Source: an uncultured Actinomycetes bacterium (GTDB taxonomy: Bacteria; Actinomycetota; Thermoleophilia; Miltoncostaeales; Miltoncostaeaceae). Taken from it: 14,125 bases of DNA. The notes beneath the pieces were generated by a model. The model was given only the letters and a program-made list of their open reading frames with translations. It searched no databases and was not told the origin of the DNA. The first letter of the stretch is position 1. Each line of letters opens with the position of its first letter. Location: positions 1-14,125 of the forward strand of contig CALMEC010000208.1 in assembly GCA_937862675.1 (NCBI GenBank), given 5' to 3'. Positions 7,606-14,125 of the stretch are shown here, piece after piece. The position numbers were made by a program, and so were the translations under genes.

Positions 7606-8501
7606 GCCGGCGTCCCCAACCTGCCCCACGGGGAGAGGATCGCGTGCGCCGCCGAGGGGATCGCCCACGAACCGAACCGGTCCGGCCTGAGCTCCCGGGG
7701 GTCCTCGAAGGACGTGGCGTACTCGTTGATCGCCCGGTCAAGCCAGGAGGCTGCGGTGATGACGGCAGCCCGCTTGATCGTCGGCCCGACGGACCCCTCG
7801 GAGAACACACCCCAGTCCCCCGCCACCTGGAGGCGGGCTTCCCCGAACTCCCGCATCACCGTCGAGTTCAACTCGAGGCGTGGGGACAGCCGGATGTGGA
7901 GGTACGTCCCACCCAACCGGAACCCGCCGACGGGGCGGAGCATGTAGTCGCTGTCCGCAACCAACACCTGCCCCGTCTCCTCCGGATGGATCGTCACAGC
8001 CCCCACCGACCGGAGGTCGTAGGGGGCGAGGTCCACCAACCGGGACTTCACCGCGAACGTCCGGGTCCCGCCACTCGGGCCGACGAACTCCCGCTGATAC
8101 CGCTCCGGGATGATCGCGGAGGCGGCGGTGATGACGTTCTGGATCAAGTCGTCCGACGTCGAGGACGTCAACTCGATGGTCGCCTTCACGTCATCAACGC
8201 TGCACAGGAGGTACGCACCCAGGAGGGTGTCCTCAACGGTGAACGACCCCTCGTCGATCCCCGCTGCCGCACCCGTCCCCGTCCACTTCCACGACCATAG
8301 GCCGGCGGAGCCAGCGAAGATGTCACGGTGGTAGTTCCCCGCAGAGTCGCGAGAGATCGTAGCGGGCACCGGATAGTCGTACGTCGTTTCGGTGCCGTCG
8401 GGTTCACGGACGACGAGGGTGACGGCTGTCGGGTCGGTCGCGACCGACCCCACCTCGAACAGGGTGGAGAGGCGGACGGTGTCGCCAGGCTGATACGGCA
8501 T
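7602..8501 (-). CDS. Head-tail connector with N-terminal Ig-like domain
   Basis: This 299-aa protein starts at ATG 8501, right after the TAG of the glycine-rich gene, with a GGAGAGG-type site upstream. Residues 1-92 form a beta-sandwich-like domain: YQPGDTVRLSTLFEV, DPTAVTLVVREPDGTETTY, AGNYHRDI and LWSWKWTGTG. This small domain is common in phages as a separate protein near the connectors. Residues about 96-299 look like the gp6-type connector: LLCSVDDVKATIELTSS, then NVITAASAIIPERYQREF, a strand-rich centre and a helix with TIKRAAVITAASWLDRA. Connectors of this type form a ring below the portal. The two parts are fused here. The connector role is likely; the role of the Ig-like part is unknown. 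Confidence 0.82.
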   Translation of the reverse strand: MPYQPGDTVRLSTLFEVGSVATDPTAVTLVVREPDGTETTYDYPVPATISRDSAGNYHRDIFAGSAGLWSWKWTGTGAAAGIDEGSFTVEDTLLGAYLLCSVDDVKATIELTSSTSDDLIQNVITAASAIIPERYQREFVGPSGGTRTFAVKSRLVDLAPYDLRSVGAVTIHPEETGQVLVADSDYMLRPVGGFRLGGTYLHIRLSPRLELNSTVMREFGEARLQVAGDWGVFSEGSVGPTIKRAAVITAASWLDRAINEYATSFEDPRELRPDRFGSWAIPSAAHAILSPWGRLGTPA

Positions 8502-9794
8502 CTAGATGTCCACCTCTCCAATGACGGCCGCCAACCCGGCGGACGAACCTGTCACGACGACCCGGTCGCCGGAGGAACCGCCGACACCCGCGAGGACGGC
8601 GGACGAACCGGTGACCTCAGCGGGGGTGCCGATATCTCCGACGGCGGTGGGCGTGTAGCCCCCAGCGATGGCACCGCCGGGAGTGATGAGGACGGTGGCG
8701 CCGGTGATCGTGTTGGTGGCGGCGATCGCGCCACCCACCACGACGGTGACGTATGGGGATGGGCCGTTGCCGGCGGCGTCCGCCCCACCTGGGGTGACGC
8801 CGGACTTCGCGGCGGGTCCGTTGCCACCCCCACCGCCGCCGCCAGCGGTTCCTGCGGCCGCGGCGGGGGGGCCGTTCCCGCCCGCGACCGCGCCACCCGG
8901 GGTGGCGCGGTCCGCCTCCGCCGGGGTGTTCCCACCCCCCTCCCCCCCACCGGCGGCGGCGGCCGCCCGCGCGGTGGGACCGTTACCACCGGCGACGAGC
9001 CCGCCGGTGGCGGACGCCGCAGATGTGGCCGCGCCGACCCCACCAGCGTCCGCACCGCCGGGGGACACGGAGCTCGCGGAACCGGTGATGGAACCGCCAC
9101 CAGCGCCCCCGCCCGTAGAACCGGCGACCGCGGCGGTTGGGCCAGCGCCACCCGCGACAACTCCACCGGGGACGGGGGTGGTGTCACCGGCGATGTTCTC
9201 ACCCGGCTCGACTCCACCGCCGACGCCGCCGCCAGGAGTGACCGCCACCCGGGCCGCCGGGTAGTCACCGGATGGCAGATCCTCATCCGGGCCGTATTCG
9301 CCGCCCGCGTCGAGGGCGCCGAACCCGTGGGCATACGCGATACCCCGGTCAACCATGACCCGCGCAACCGGGCCGTTGCCCCCGGCGACGCCCCCCTGGC
9401 TGGAGACATCAACCCGGGCGACCGGCGACGACGCACCACCAACCCCCCCACCGTTTCCGGATGGGGCCGTGGATCCCGGGGCGGTACCACCCGCCGCGCC
9501 CCCCTGGGAGGCGACAGAAGCGACCGCTGCGGTGGGTCCGTTGCCTCCACCAACACCACCCTGGGATGCGACCGCGACGCTTGGCCCGGGTGCGGTGCCG
9601 CCACCAGTACCGCCGCCGGCGGAGACATCGACGCGGGCGACAGGTCCGACGCCACCGGCGGTCGCCCCACCAGGAGTTGGTGTCTCACGGATGGTGGGGT
9701 CAAGCGTCGCCTCCAACCCACCGACCACAAGAGACCGGCGCAGACGGCCCTGGAGGGTCGCGCGGAGACCACCACTGTTCGGCTGGAAGCTCAC
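8502..9794 (-). CDS. Glycine-rich 18-residue repeat protein, probable fibre or surface protein
   Basis: This 430-aa protein starts at GTG 9794, overlapping the preceding stop (GTGA). Residues 1-40 form a non-repetitive head with GGLRATLQGRLRRSLVVGGL. From residue 42 to 391 it is made of about 18 copies of a unit near GGAxAGGNGPxAxVxVTP. Eight units at 210-353 are exactly 18 residues long. Residues 151-187 break the array with an acidic, aromatic insertion (GIAYAHGFGALDAGGEYGPD). The end (392-430) changes to VTGSSAVLAGV-type repeats. I do not recognise a family. The composition suggests either a packed polyglycine-helix fold, as in some phage adhesins, or a beta-solenoid with glycine-rich turns. 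Neighbouring genes suggest a virion surface role, but function is unproven. There is no signal peptide, membrane segment or calcium-binding Asp pattern. Confidence 0.8.
   Translation of the reverse strand: MSFQPNSGGLRATLQGRLRRSLVVGGLEATLDPTIRETPTPGGATAGGVGPVARVDVSAGGGTGGGTAPGPSVAVASQGGVGGGNGPTAAVASVASQGGAAGGTAPGSTAPSGNGGGVGGASSPVARVDVSSQGGVAGGNGPVARVMVDRGIAYAHGFGALDAGGEYGPDEDLPSGDYPAARVAVTPGGGVGGGVEPGENIAGDTTPVPGGVVAGGAGPTAAVAGSTGGGAGGGSITGSASSVSPGGADAGGVGAATSAASATGGLVAGGNGPTARAAAAAGGGEGGGNTPAEADRATPGGAVAGGNGPPAAAAGTAGGGGGGGNGPAAKSGVTPGGADAAGNGPSPYVTVVVGGAIAATNTITGATVLITPGGAIAGGYTPTAVGDIGTPAEVTGSSAVLAGVGGSSGDRVVVTGSSAGLAAVIGEVDI
8622..9671 (-). repeat. Tandem 18-residue (54-base) coding repeats
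   Basis: The repeats lie inside the glycine-rich gene. The regular core, 8736-9167, holds eight units of exactly 54 bases; the flanks have units of 17-24 codons. Protein identity is higher than DNA identity: the Gly, Gly-Gly and Pro positions are kept while codons differ, so the array looks old and selected at protein level, not a recent DNA duplication. Confidence 0.8.
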
Positions 9795-10501
9795 GCCACC
9801 ACCGGCTCAGCGACGATCCCACGGTACGGGTGGGGTGGGAACACCGGTTGGGCGACGCCCTCACTGAACGCGACGCCAGCGCAACACCAGTCGTCTGACC
9901 CGATCGTGAAGGTGATGCTGGTGGTGGACGCACCCACCGCCGAGGTAAACCGCCCAGTGTTCGCACAGAGAGCGCCGTAATCGTTCTGATGGAGGAGCGT
10001 CCCCGAAGTCATCGCCGTCGCCGGCGCGGCTGCACCATCATGGGCGGCCGCGTACCCCATGCTCGAGGCGGCGGTGGTCGTCAACGCGATCGTCGGGTTG
10101 GCGGAGGTGGTGGTGTCCGTTTTGTTCGACGTCGCCACATACGGGTAGGTGCCGGTCATCGTGCAGCACGTCGCCCACTTCCCCGTCGCCGTGCACTCCT
10201 GGACGGTGACCGTCTGGGTGCCCTGCGGGATCGGGTCGCCCACCAAGGTGTAGATCCACACCATCCCCGCCTCCGTCGTGTCCGTCGCGGAGGTGGTGAG
10301 GGTCATCGCCACCCCCCCATACAGCACCCCGGTGGCGACGGCGGAGTTCCCGGTGGCGAGGAGCATCACGACGGCGGCGGTCGCCGACGCCGACCCCGAA
10401 TGCGAGAACGTCCGATCCCCGGTGGTGGTGTCCACCGAGTTCGTCCCCGACGTCCCGTTGGTGGTGGGCCAACGGGTCGCGGTGTCGTGGGCTATCGCCA
10501 C
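9791..10501 (-). CDS. Virion-type protein with paired cysteines, function unknown
   Basis: This 236-aa protein starts at GTG 10501, directly after the TGA of the previous gene. It opens with AIAHDTATRWPTTNGTSGTN and continues with TFSHSGSASATAAVVMLLAT, VLYGGVAMTLTTSATDTTEA and SITFTIGSDDWCCAGVAFSE. This reads as a beta-sandwich rich in Thr, Ser and Ala, a kind of protein I associate with uncultured-phage structural regions, without a known role. It has six cysteines, including WATCC and DDWCC, which is many for a phage structural protein. The last 20 residues are Pro-rich (FPPHPYRGIVAEP). Tight linkage to the glycine-rich and LamG-type genes suggests a shared surface structure. Confidence 0.7.
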   Translation of the reverse strand: MAIAHDTATRWPTTNGTSGTNSVDTTTGDRTFSHSGSASATAAVVMLLATGNSAVATGVLYGGVAMTLTTSATDTTEAGMVWIYTLVGDPIPQGTQTVTVQECTATGKWATCCTMTGTYPYVATSNKTDTTTSANPTIALTTTAASSMGYAAAHDGAAAPATAMTSGTLLHQNDYGALCANTGRFTSAVGASTTSITFTIGSDDWCCAGVAFSEGVAQPVFPPHPYRGIVAEPVVA

Positions 10502-10942
10502 TCACTCATCCCAGACGAAGTACGCGGTGATGACCTGGCCGGTGCCGATCGGGATGATCCCGATGCCGTTCGCCGTCCCCGTCGGGATGCGCAGGCCACC
10601 CGCCCCGAACGTCCAGATCCAGCCGGCGCCGACCGCCGCCCCCAACTGGGCGATCCCGCCGACCGTGTCCGCCGACACCGTCGCATCCGCCGAATGGCTG
10701 TTCGCGGCGGTACAACTCGCGGCGGCGCTTGTGGTGTCGTACTTCTCCTCACCCAACCCGGTGCCGGGGGTGCCGGCGGCGGTGCACCGGGCGATACGGA
10801 ACTGGCAGGAGGTGGAGGTGGTGTTCGCGATCCCGATCTCGACGACCGACCCACCGACGGAGGCGGCGGCGAACAGGCTCATGAGGGGCCTGGCGGTCGT
10901 CCCACCGTTGGTGGTGACACAGGAGGCGCTGTAGCGGGGCAT
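10502..10942 (-). CDS. Small virion-type protein ending in FVWDE, function unknown
   Basis: This 146-aa protein starts at ATG 10942, nine bases after the LamG gene, with AGGAG overlapping that gene's TAG as ribosome site. It begins MPRYSASCVT and has SVVEIGIANTTSTSCQFRIA, then GWIWTFGAGGLRIPTGTANG and ends VITAYFVWDE. This strand-rich pattern, with a W-T-F strand, a loop and a final Y-x-V-W-D-E, recurs in phage structural regions as far as I know, usually labelled hypothetical. A jelly-roll fold is likely. It has four cysteines. Context suggests it belongs with the neighbouring adhesin-like proteins. No enzymatic motif is visible. Confidence 0.7.
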   Translation of the reverse strand: MPRYSASCVTTNGGTTARPLMSLFAAASVGGSVVEIGIANTTSTSCQFRIARCTAAGTPGTGLGEEKYDTTSAAASCTAANSHSADATVSADTVGGIAQLGAAVGAGWIWTFGAGGLRIPTGTANGIGIIPIGTGQVITAYFVWDE

Positions 10943-10951
10943 CGGTTTCTC

Positions 10952-11614
10952 CTACCAGCGAAGTGGCGAGGCGTTGACGCGGAGCTTGCGGAAGATGTCG
11001 GGGTGCTCGAGGACGGTGGTGCCGGTGACCGTCAGATTGCGGGCACCCGAGGTTTGATCCGGTTCTGGGCTGCTGCCACGAATGGGGGCGTAGAACACGA
11101 GGGACGCCGCCTGGACTTCTGACGGGAAGGCGCCCTGCGCGAGGGAAAGCACCTCCGCGTCGCTGAGCGCCACATTCCAGATCCCGACCTCCGCGGCCGC
11201 CGTCCCGGAAGACAGGTTGTTGCCGCCGGCGGCGGCGGTGCCGACCGTCACCTCGTTGATGCTCGCCGGGGTCCTAGCAGTCGTCGCCTGGGTTCCCTTC
11301 ACCCCGTTGATGAATGCGTAGACACTCGACGTTGAGGCGAAGACACCGGCGAAATGCCGCCACGCCGACGCCGAAAACGACGATGGGCCGGACGCCTCGT
11401 TCTTCAAACCGGCCTGCTTCGCGGCGACATACAGGTCGCCGCCGAACACGTCCACATAGAACTCGTTGTCCAGGGTGCCGTTGGTCAACGCGACAACCGA
11501 ACCGGAGTCGCCGTTGTCACAAAGGCACCATGCGGCGATCGTCAACGGGGCGGCCGTGACCGGAGCCCCCGACGCATACCGCAGGTATGACGAACCGTCG
11601 AAGGCGCGGGCCAC
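10952..11614 (-). CDS. LamG/concanavalin-like adhesin protein
   Basis: I place the start at the GTG at 11614, one base after the tailspike stop, giving 220 residues that begin ARAFDGSSYLRY. The open frame reaches 11710, but the extra 32 residues are an Arg/Gly/Pro-rich stretch read over the end of the tailspike gene. Residues about 2-165 match the LamG/concanavalin A-like fold: FDGSSYLRY, LTIAAWCLCD, a strand with VDVFGGDLYVAA, WRHFAGVFASTSSVYAFING and AAEVGIWNVALSDAEVLSLA. That last element is a standard closing motif. Such domains bind sugars. A C-terminal part with LVFYAPIRGSSPEPD describes another strand pair. The protein probably binds a host glycan or decorates the virion. Confidence 0.82.
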   Translation of the reverse strand: MARAFDGSSYLRYASGAPVTAAPLTIAAWCLCDNGDSGSVVALTNGTLDNEFYVDVFGGDLYVAAKQAGLKNEASGPSSFSASAWRHFAGVFASTSSVYAFINGVKGTQATTARTPASINEVTVGTAAAGGNNLSSGTAAAEVGIWNVALSDAEVLSLAQGAFPSEVQAASLVFYAPIRGSSPEPDQTSGARNLTVTGTTVLEHPDIFRKLRVNASPLRW

Positions 11615-11615
11615 C

Positions 11616-13079
11616 CTACGACCCCCACCCCGCGAAGTTGATGACGGCCGTGAAGGTGGCGTTATCCCCCGACGCCCCCGTCCCCGCCCACCCGCACCGC
11701 GACGAATCAATGTTGTCCGACGCCTGGGTGAACTTCCCGTTGCTGGTGGTGGACGGCTTGATCGGCCGGGCCAACGTGATCACCCCATCCCCGATGGCGG
11801 TGCACCGCCCGCGCGACTGGATCGCGAGGATCTGATTCGAGGTGACGGTCTGGCGGGCCACCCCGATCGGCGGGTTCGAGGCGTTCGTCCACAAACCGCA
11901 GTTCGACTCGTCGTTCGCGTCCACCAACTGGTTGACGCTGATCCCCTCCTGCGCCCGGCTGAAAACCCCCTCCCCCGAGTCGTTGCGCCAGGAACAGACG
12001 GCCGCCGTGCCGGTCCCGCCAGAACCGCCCCAGAGGATCGGCTTCCCCGCCCCCAGAACATCCGAGGTGAGTCCGTTCAACTGGATGCTGTTCAGGTCGT
12101 TCGCCTTGATCCACGCCGACGCCGGGACCTGCGACGGGTAGCCCTTGAAGTCGAAGTTGAACCGGTTCACCGACCCCAGTTCGAACATGAAGTCGTAGGT
12201 GGTCGCCGAGATCTTGAAGGTGCTGTCCTGGATGAACTGGCTACCCCCAAACCACCGGTTGTCGTTGAACAACCCGGCGGTGTTCGGGTCATAGATAACG
12301 GCGTTCCCGAACTGCTCGCAGGCGACGTCGATGAACACCGAGTTCGTCACGAACCGGGTTTCGCTGCGGCCCGACGCGCAGGTGATCCCGTAGGGGGCGA
12401 GCCCCAGATGGGTGCTGATGAACGTGGACCCGTCGATGAGGGACCCGTCCTCCACATAGATGGAGGCGAGCGTCGCCCCATCCAAGGTGCAGTTCAGGAT
12501 GGTGTGGTCGCCGTACTGGCTGACCCCTCCAGTGTCAAGCCACACGACGTTCGCGTGGTTCGCGCTCGCCTCGACGTTCTCCAGCCAAGCGTGGTCGTTC
12601 TGGATACCCACCCCGTAGTTGAAGCCCCGGACCTGACAGTCGCGGAGCACGGTGCGGCGGCCGATCTTGACGCCATGCATGTTGGTGTTGGCGGTGCCGG
12701 GGGTGAGGGACGCCCCCGTTGAAGGCCCGAAGAACCCTAGCTTCTCGATGGTGAGGCGCCCGTAGGTGCCGAAGCTGTAGGAGGGTTCAATCCCCCACAC
12801 CCCGGCGCCAACGCTCGACGGCCAGTCAAGGCGGGACGCATCCGGACCCTCACCCTGAAAACACACCTCCTCGGCGTAGGTGAGCGTGTCGGTGACCTTG
12901 TACGTACCGGCGGGGAAGAACACGACGCCGCCGCCTGCGGAGTCGGCGGCGTCCAACGCAGCCTGGATGGCTGACGTGTCATCGTTCGAGCCGTTGCCGA
13001 CAGCCCCGTACGCCTTCACCGACAGGTACGTCTCAAGGTCCGCCCCACGCCGGGACGTCGCGCCCCCCTTGTACGCCAT
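11616..13079 (-). CDS. Pectate-lyase-like beta-helix tailspike
   Basis: This 487-aa protein starts at ATG 13079, three bases after the previous stop, with no strong ribosome site, so it may depend on coupled translation. Residues 20-65 carry the hallmark of the pectate lyase superfamily used in phage tailspikes: VKAYGAVGNGSNDDTSAIQ, then GGGVVFFPAGTYKV. After this, to about 330, come short repeated turns with Asn, Gly and hydrophobic steps, as in a right-handed beta-helix. The remaining part (about 380-487) is a separate C-terminal domain ending INFAGWGS. Tailspikes of this kind usually trimerise and cut or bind host polysaccharide. I cannot point to catalytic residues, so activity is inferred. 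It has nine cysteines. Confidence 0.85.
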   Translation of the reverse strand: MAYKGGATSRRGADLETYLSVKAYGAVGNGSNDDTSAIQAALDAADSAGGGVVFFPAGTYKVTDTLTYAEEVCFQGEGPDASRLDWPSSVGAGVWGIEPSYSFGTYGRLTIEKLGFFGPSTGASLTPGTANTNMHGVKIGRRTVLRDCQVRGFNYGVGIQNDHAWLENVEASANHANVVWLDTGGVSQYGDHTILNCTLDGATLASIYVEDGSLIDGSTFISTHLGLAPYGITCASGRSETRFVTNSVFIDVACEQFGNAVIYDPNTAGLFNDNRWFGGSQFIQDSTFKISATTYDFMFELGSVNRFNFDFKGYPSQVPASAWIKANDLNSIQLNGLTSDVLGAGKPILWGGSGGTGTAAVCSWRNDSGEGVFSRAQEGISVNQLVDANDESNCGLWTNASNPPIGVARQTVTSNQILAIQSRGRCTAIGDGVITLARPIKPSTTSNGKFTQASDNIDSSRCGWAGTGASGDNATFTAVINFAGWGS

Positions 13080-13082
13080 CGG

Positions 13083-13526
13083 CTAGGTGACGTCGAGGTA
13101 GAGTAGGCCGGCGGGGTCGATCGTCAACGTGTACGCCGTCGAGACGTCCTGGGTGGTACCCCAATCCAGGTACGCGATCGTCGGGTCCGTCGAGTCGGCG
13201 CCACCCGTGTCGATGTAGACGATCCCGTACCGCCACTGACGGGACGCCGAGAACGTCCACGACGGGTCATCGAAGTCGAGCCGCACCTGATCCGATGCGG
13301 AGTCGTACGACCACAGCACCGACGAGAGGGTCACACCACCCGTCGTGTACCCGGAGGCGTTCGACAACTCGTTCGCCGTGAAGTCATCCCGAAAGTCGGT
13401 GGTATCGATGTTCGGGCTGAACGAGCTCGTAGCGAGGGCGAGCTTGACGGTCACGCCCTCCATGTCCGCGGGCTGGTCAACCAAATACTGGAGTCCGAGC
13501 CCGAACCACTTGACCGTGATCGCCAT
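13083..13526 (-). CDS. Phage virion-type protein, function unknown
   Basis: This 147-aa protein starts at ATG 13526, three bases after the preceding stop, with GGGAGGA as ribosome site. It begins AITVKWFGLGLQYLV and has VTVKLALATSSFSPN, TDFRDDFTANELS and SGYTTGGVTLSS. The pattern VKxxLxTSSxxPxxDTxDFxDD...GYTxGGxxL is familiar from many phage structural regions, where products are labelled hypothetical, minor tail or head protein. The rest is beta-rich with many aromatic residues. I cannot tell whether it belongs to the head, neck or a fibre. It directly precedes the tailspike, so it may be its attachment or a decoration subunit. Confidence 0.75.
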   Translation of the reverse strand: MAITVKWFGLGLQYLVDQPADMEGVTVKLALATSSFSPNIDTTDFRDDFTANELSNASGYTTGGVTLSSVLWSYDSASDQVRLDFDDPSWTFSASRQWRYGIVYIDTGGADSTDPTIAYLDWGTTQDVSTAYTLTIDPAGLLYLDVT

Positions 13527-13529
13527 CTG

Positions 13530-13820
13530 TCAGTCCTCCCGCGGGGTTGGGATCTCGCGGACGGCCACGATCCGGTACGGCTTGCTCTGGTAGTGGCTGT
13601 GGAGCCTGCCCTTCTCACCCGGGTGCTCCGGCCCGCGCTCTTCGAGGCGGTGGGCCTCATCGGCGGGGAGGCGGTACACGCAGTGCTCCATCTCCTTACG
13701 CTCCGCGAACTCGCGGGCTGCATCCTCATCGGCGGCGGCGAAACGCAGCACCCGAAAGTGCGGCTTCCCGTCATCACGCTTCATGTCCGGCGACTCAAGC
13801 CGGACCTCCCACTTAGGCAT
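13530..13820 (-). CDS. Small charged protein of unknown function
   Basis: This 96-aa protein starts at ATG 13820 with an AAGGAGG site eight bases upstream (13829-13835), the best ribosome site in the window. It is highly charged: MPKWEVRLESPD, then FRVLRFAAADEDAAREFAER, a helix with KEMEHCVYRLPADEAHRLEE and an end with PYRIVAVREIP. The strand-helix-strand layout suggests a small alpha/beta fold. I do not recognise the family. It is separated by 24 bases from the gene before it, the largest gap in the window. It may be a non-structural or accessory product read with the structural genes. Confidence 0.7.
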   Translation of the reverse strand: MPKWEVRLESPDMKRDDGKPHFRVLRFAAADEDAAREFAERKEMEHCVYRLPADEAHRLEERGPEHPGEKGRLHSHYQSKPYRIVAVREIPTPRED

Positions 13821-13828
13821 GGGTCCTT

Positions 13829-13835
13829 CCTCCTT
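13829..13835 (-). promoter_or_regulatory. Strong ribosome binding site
   Basis: AAGGAGG lies eight bases before the ATG at 13820, in the only intergenic gap longer than about ten bases. It suggests independent, efficient translation of the small charged protein. I see no promoter or terminator in the same gap. Confidence 0.65.
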
Positions 13836-13844
13836 GGTCCGGCG

Positions 13845-14125
13845 CTACCCGAGCGCCTGCTGGGCGTTGTTGATGTGCTGACGGGCGGTCGCGACCTTCC
13901 CCTGGAGGGTGGTATAGGCGGCGTCGGCGTTTGCGAGGGCGGCGAGGGCCGCCTGGTACTCCGCTTCGGTGCGGGTGAACTCGTCACCCGACGGCGGCGG
14001 AGGCGGGGGGGGCGGGGGGGGCGGGGGGGGGGGGGGGCCGAACCCCGACCGCGACTCAGCCTCGGGGACCGGCGTGAACAGGCGGGGGGCCGTTGGGGCG
14101 GGGGGTGCGGCGCTGCTCCCGGGGG
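13845..14125 (-). CDS. C-terminal part of a proline-rich protein (partial, cut by right edge)
   Basis: An open frame enters from the right edge and ends with TAG at 13845-13847, giving about 93 residues; the start lies outside the window. It reads SSAAPPAPTAPRLFTPVPEA, then ESRSGFG, 15 consecutive prolines, and a C-terminal helical tail with SGDEFTRTEAEYQAALAALA and TARQHINNAQQALG. The tail is Ala/Gln-rich and could be a coiled coil. The layout suggests a flexible linker between a missing N-terminal domain and a helical end. Gene order suggests a head or neck related protein, but nothing here identifies it. The polyproline part is coded by a long G/C homopolymer, so the frame upstream of it depends on the base count being right. 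The part after the tract is more secure. Confidence 0.65.
   Translation of the reverse strand, partial: PGSSAAPPAPTAPRLFTPVPEAESRSGFGPPPPPPPPPPPPPPPSGDEFTRTEAEYQAALAALANADAAYTTLQGKVATARQHINNAQQALG
13992..14037. repeat. Polyproline-coding G-rich tract with a 15-base G run
   Basis: Fifteen proline codons in a row lie at 13992-14036. The plus strand shows G runs, the longest being 15 G at 14023-14037. Such runs are prone to slippage in replication and to errors in sequencing. Confidence 0.85.

Noticed and set aside
7606..7668. Longer start for the tail-terminator-like gene
   Set aside because: The extension lies over the end of the connector gene and shows no family pattern; the GTG at 7605 forms a GTGA overlap as elsewhere in this window.
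8622..9671. RTX-type calcium-binding repeats in the glycine-rich protein
   Set aside because: The 18-residue period equals two RTX nonapeptides, but the aspartates needed to bind calcium are missing.
8328..9980. Long plus-strand open frame of 550 codons opposite the glycine-rich gene
   Set aside because: It is the complement of GC-rich repeats, where stop codons are rare. Composition is random Gly/Arg/Thr, it crosses gene borders on the other strand, and it has no supported start.
11615..11710. Longer start for the LamG-like gene
   Set aside because: The 32 extra residues are Arg/Gly/Pro-rich and overlap the tailspike coding sequence; LamG homology starts right after the GTG at 11614.
11466..12722. 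Plus-strand open frame of 418 codons opposite the tailspike gene
   Set aside because: The minus-strand tailspike has clear family motifs; the plus-strand product is Arg/Pro/Val-rich and has none.
13845..13985. Similarity of the right-edge protein tail (EYQAALAAL, ARQHINNAQQAL) to the tape measure end region (EYNAALAS, ARAALQNAKDL)
   Set aside because: Both are Ala/Gln-rich helices and the shared residues are what such helices commonly contain; it is too little to claim common origin.

Overview
This window looks like part of the structural region of a tailed double-stranded DNA phage, or a prophage, with a long non-contractile tail (siphovirus type). All supported genes lie on the minus strand, so transcription runs from right to left. 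The DNA is GC-rich, with G or C in most third codon positions. Several genes start with GTG and one with TTG, and almost every gene touches or overlaps the next by 1-8 bases. This style, with the protein families present, fits a phage of a high-GC host, most likely an actinobacterium; the host is inferred. I see no host gene, tRNA, mobile element, CRISPR array, terminator or convincing promoter.

In transcription order, the right edge (about 13.8-14.1 kb) holds the end of a proline-rich protein with a 15-residue polyproline tract. A small charged protein of unknown function follows. Next comes a run of proteins that look like surface or adhesion parts: a 147-aa virion-type protein, a pectate-lyase-like beta-helix tailspike, a LamG/concanavalin-like protein, two small cysteine-containing virion-type proteins, and a 430-aa glycine-rich protein built from about 18 copies of an 18-residue repeat.

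The neck and tail-tube module follows (about 5.2-8.5 kb): a head-tail connector with an extra N-terminal Ig-like domain, a tail-terminator-like protein, a 63-aa protein, the major tail tube protein, an HK97 gp10-like protein and the tail assembly chaperone. The chaperone gene carries a G GGG GGC slippery heptamer. A second reading frame with no start of its own ends inside the tape measure start codon, so this looks like the classic -1 programmed frameshift. The tape measure (709 aa), a distal-tail-like protein (521 aa) and a minor tail protein with a PA14 domain (cut by the left edge) complete the tail.

The connector, terminator, tube and chaperone genes build the neck and tail shaft, the tape measure sets its length, and the two distal proteins form the tip. 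The most unusual points are an adhesin-like cassette upstream of the connectors instead of after the tail-tip genes, and the glycine-rich repeat protein inside it. One untested possibility is that some of these proteins decorate the capsid or neck and not the tail tip.
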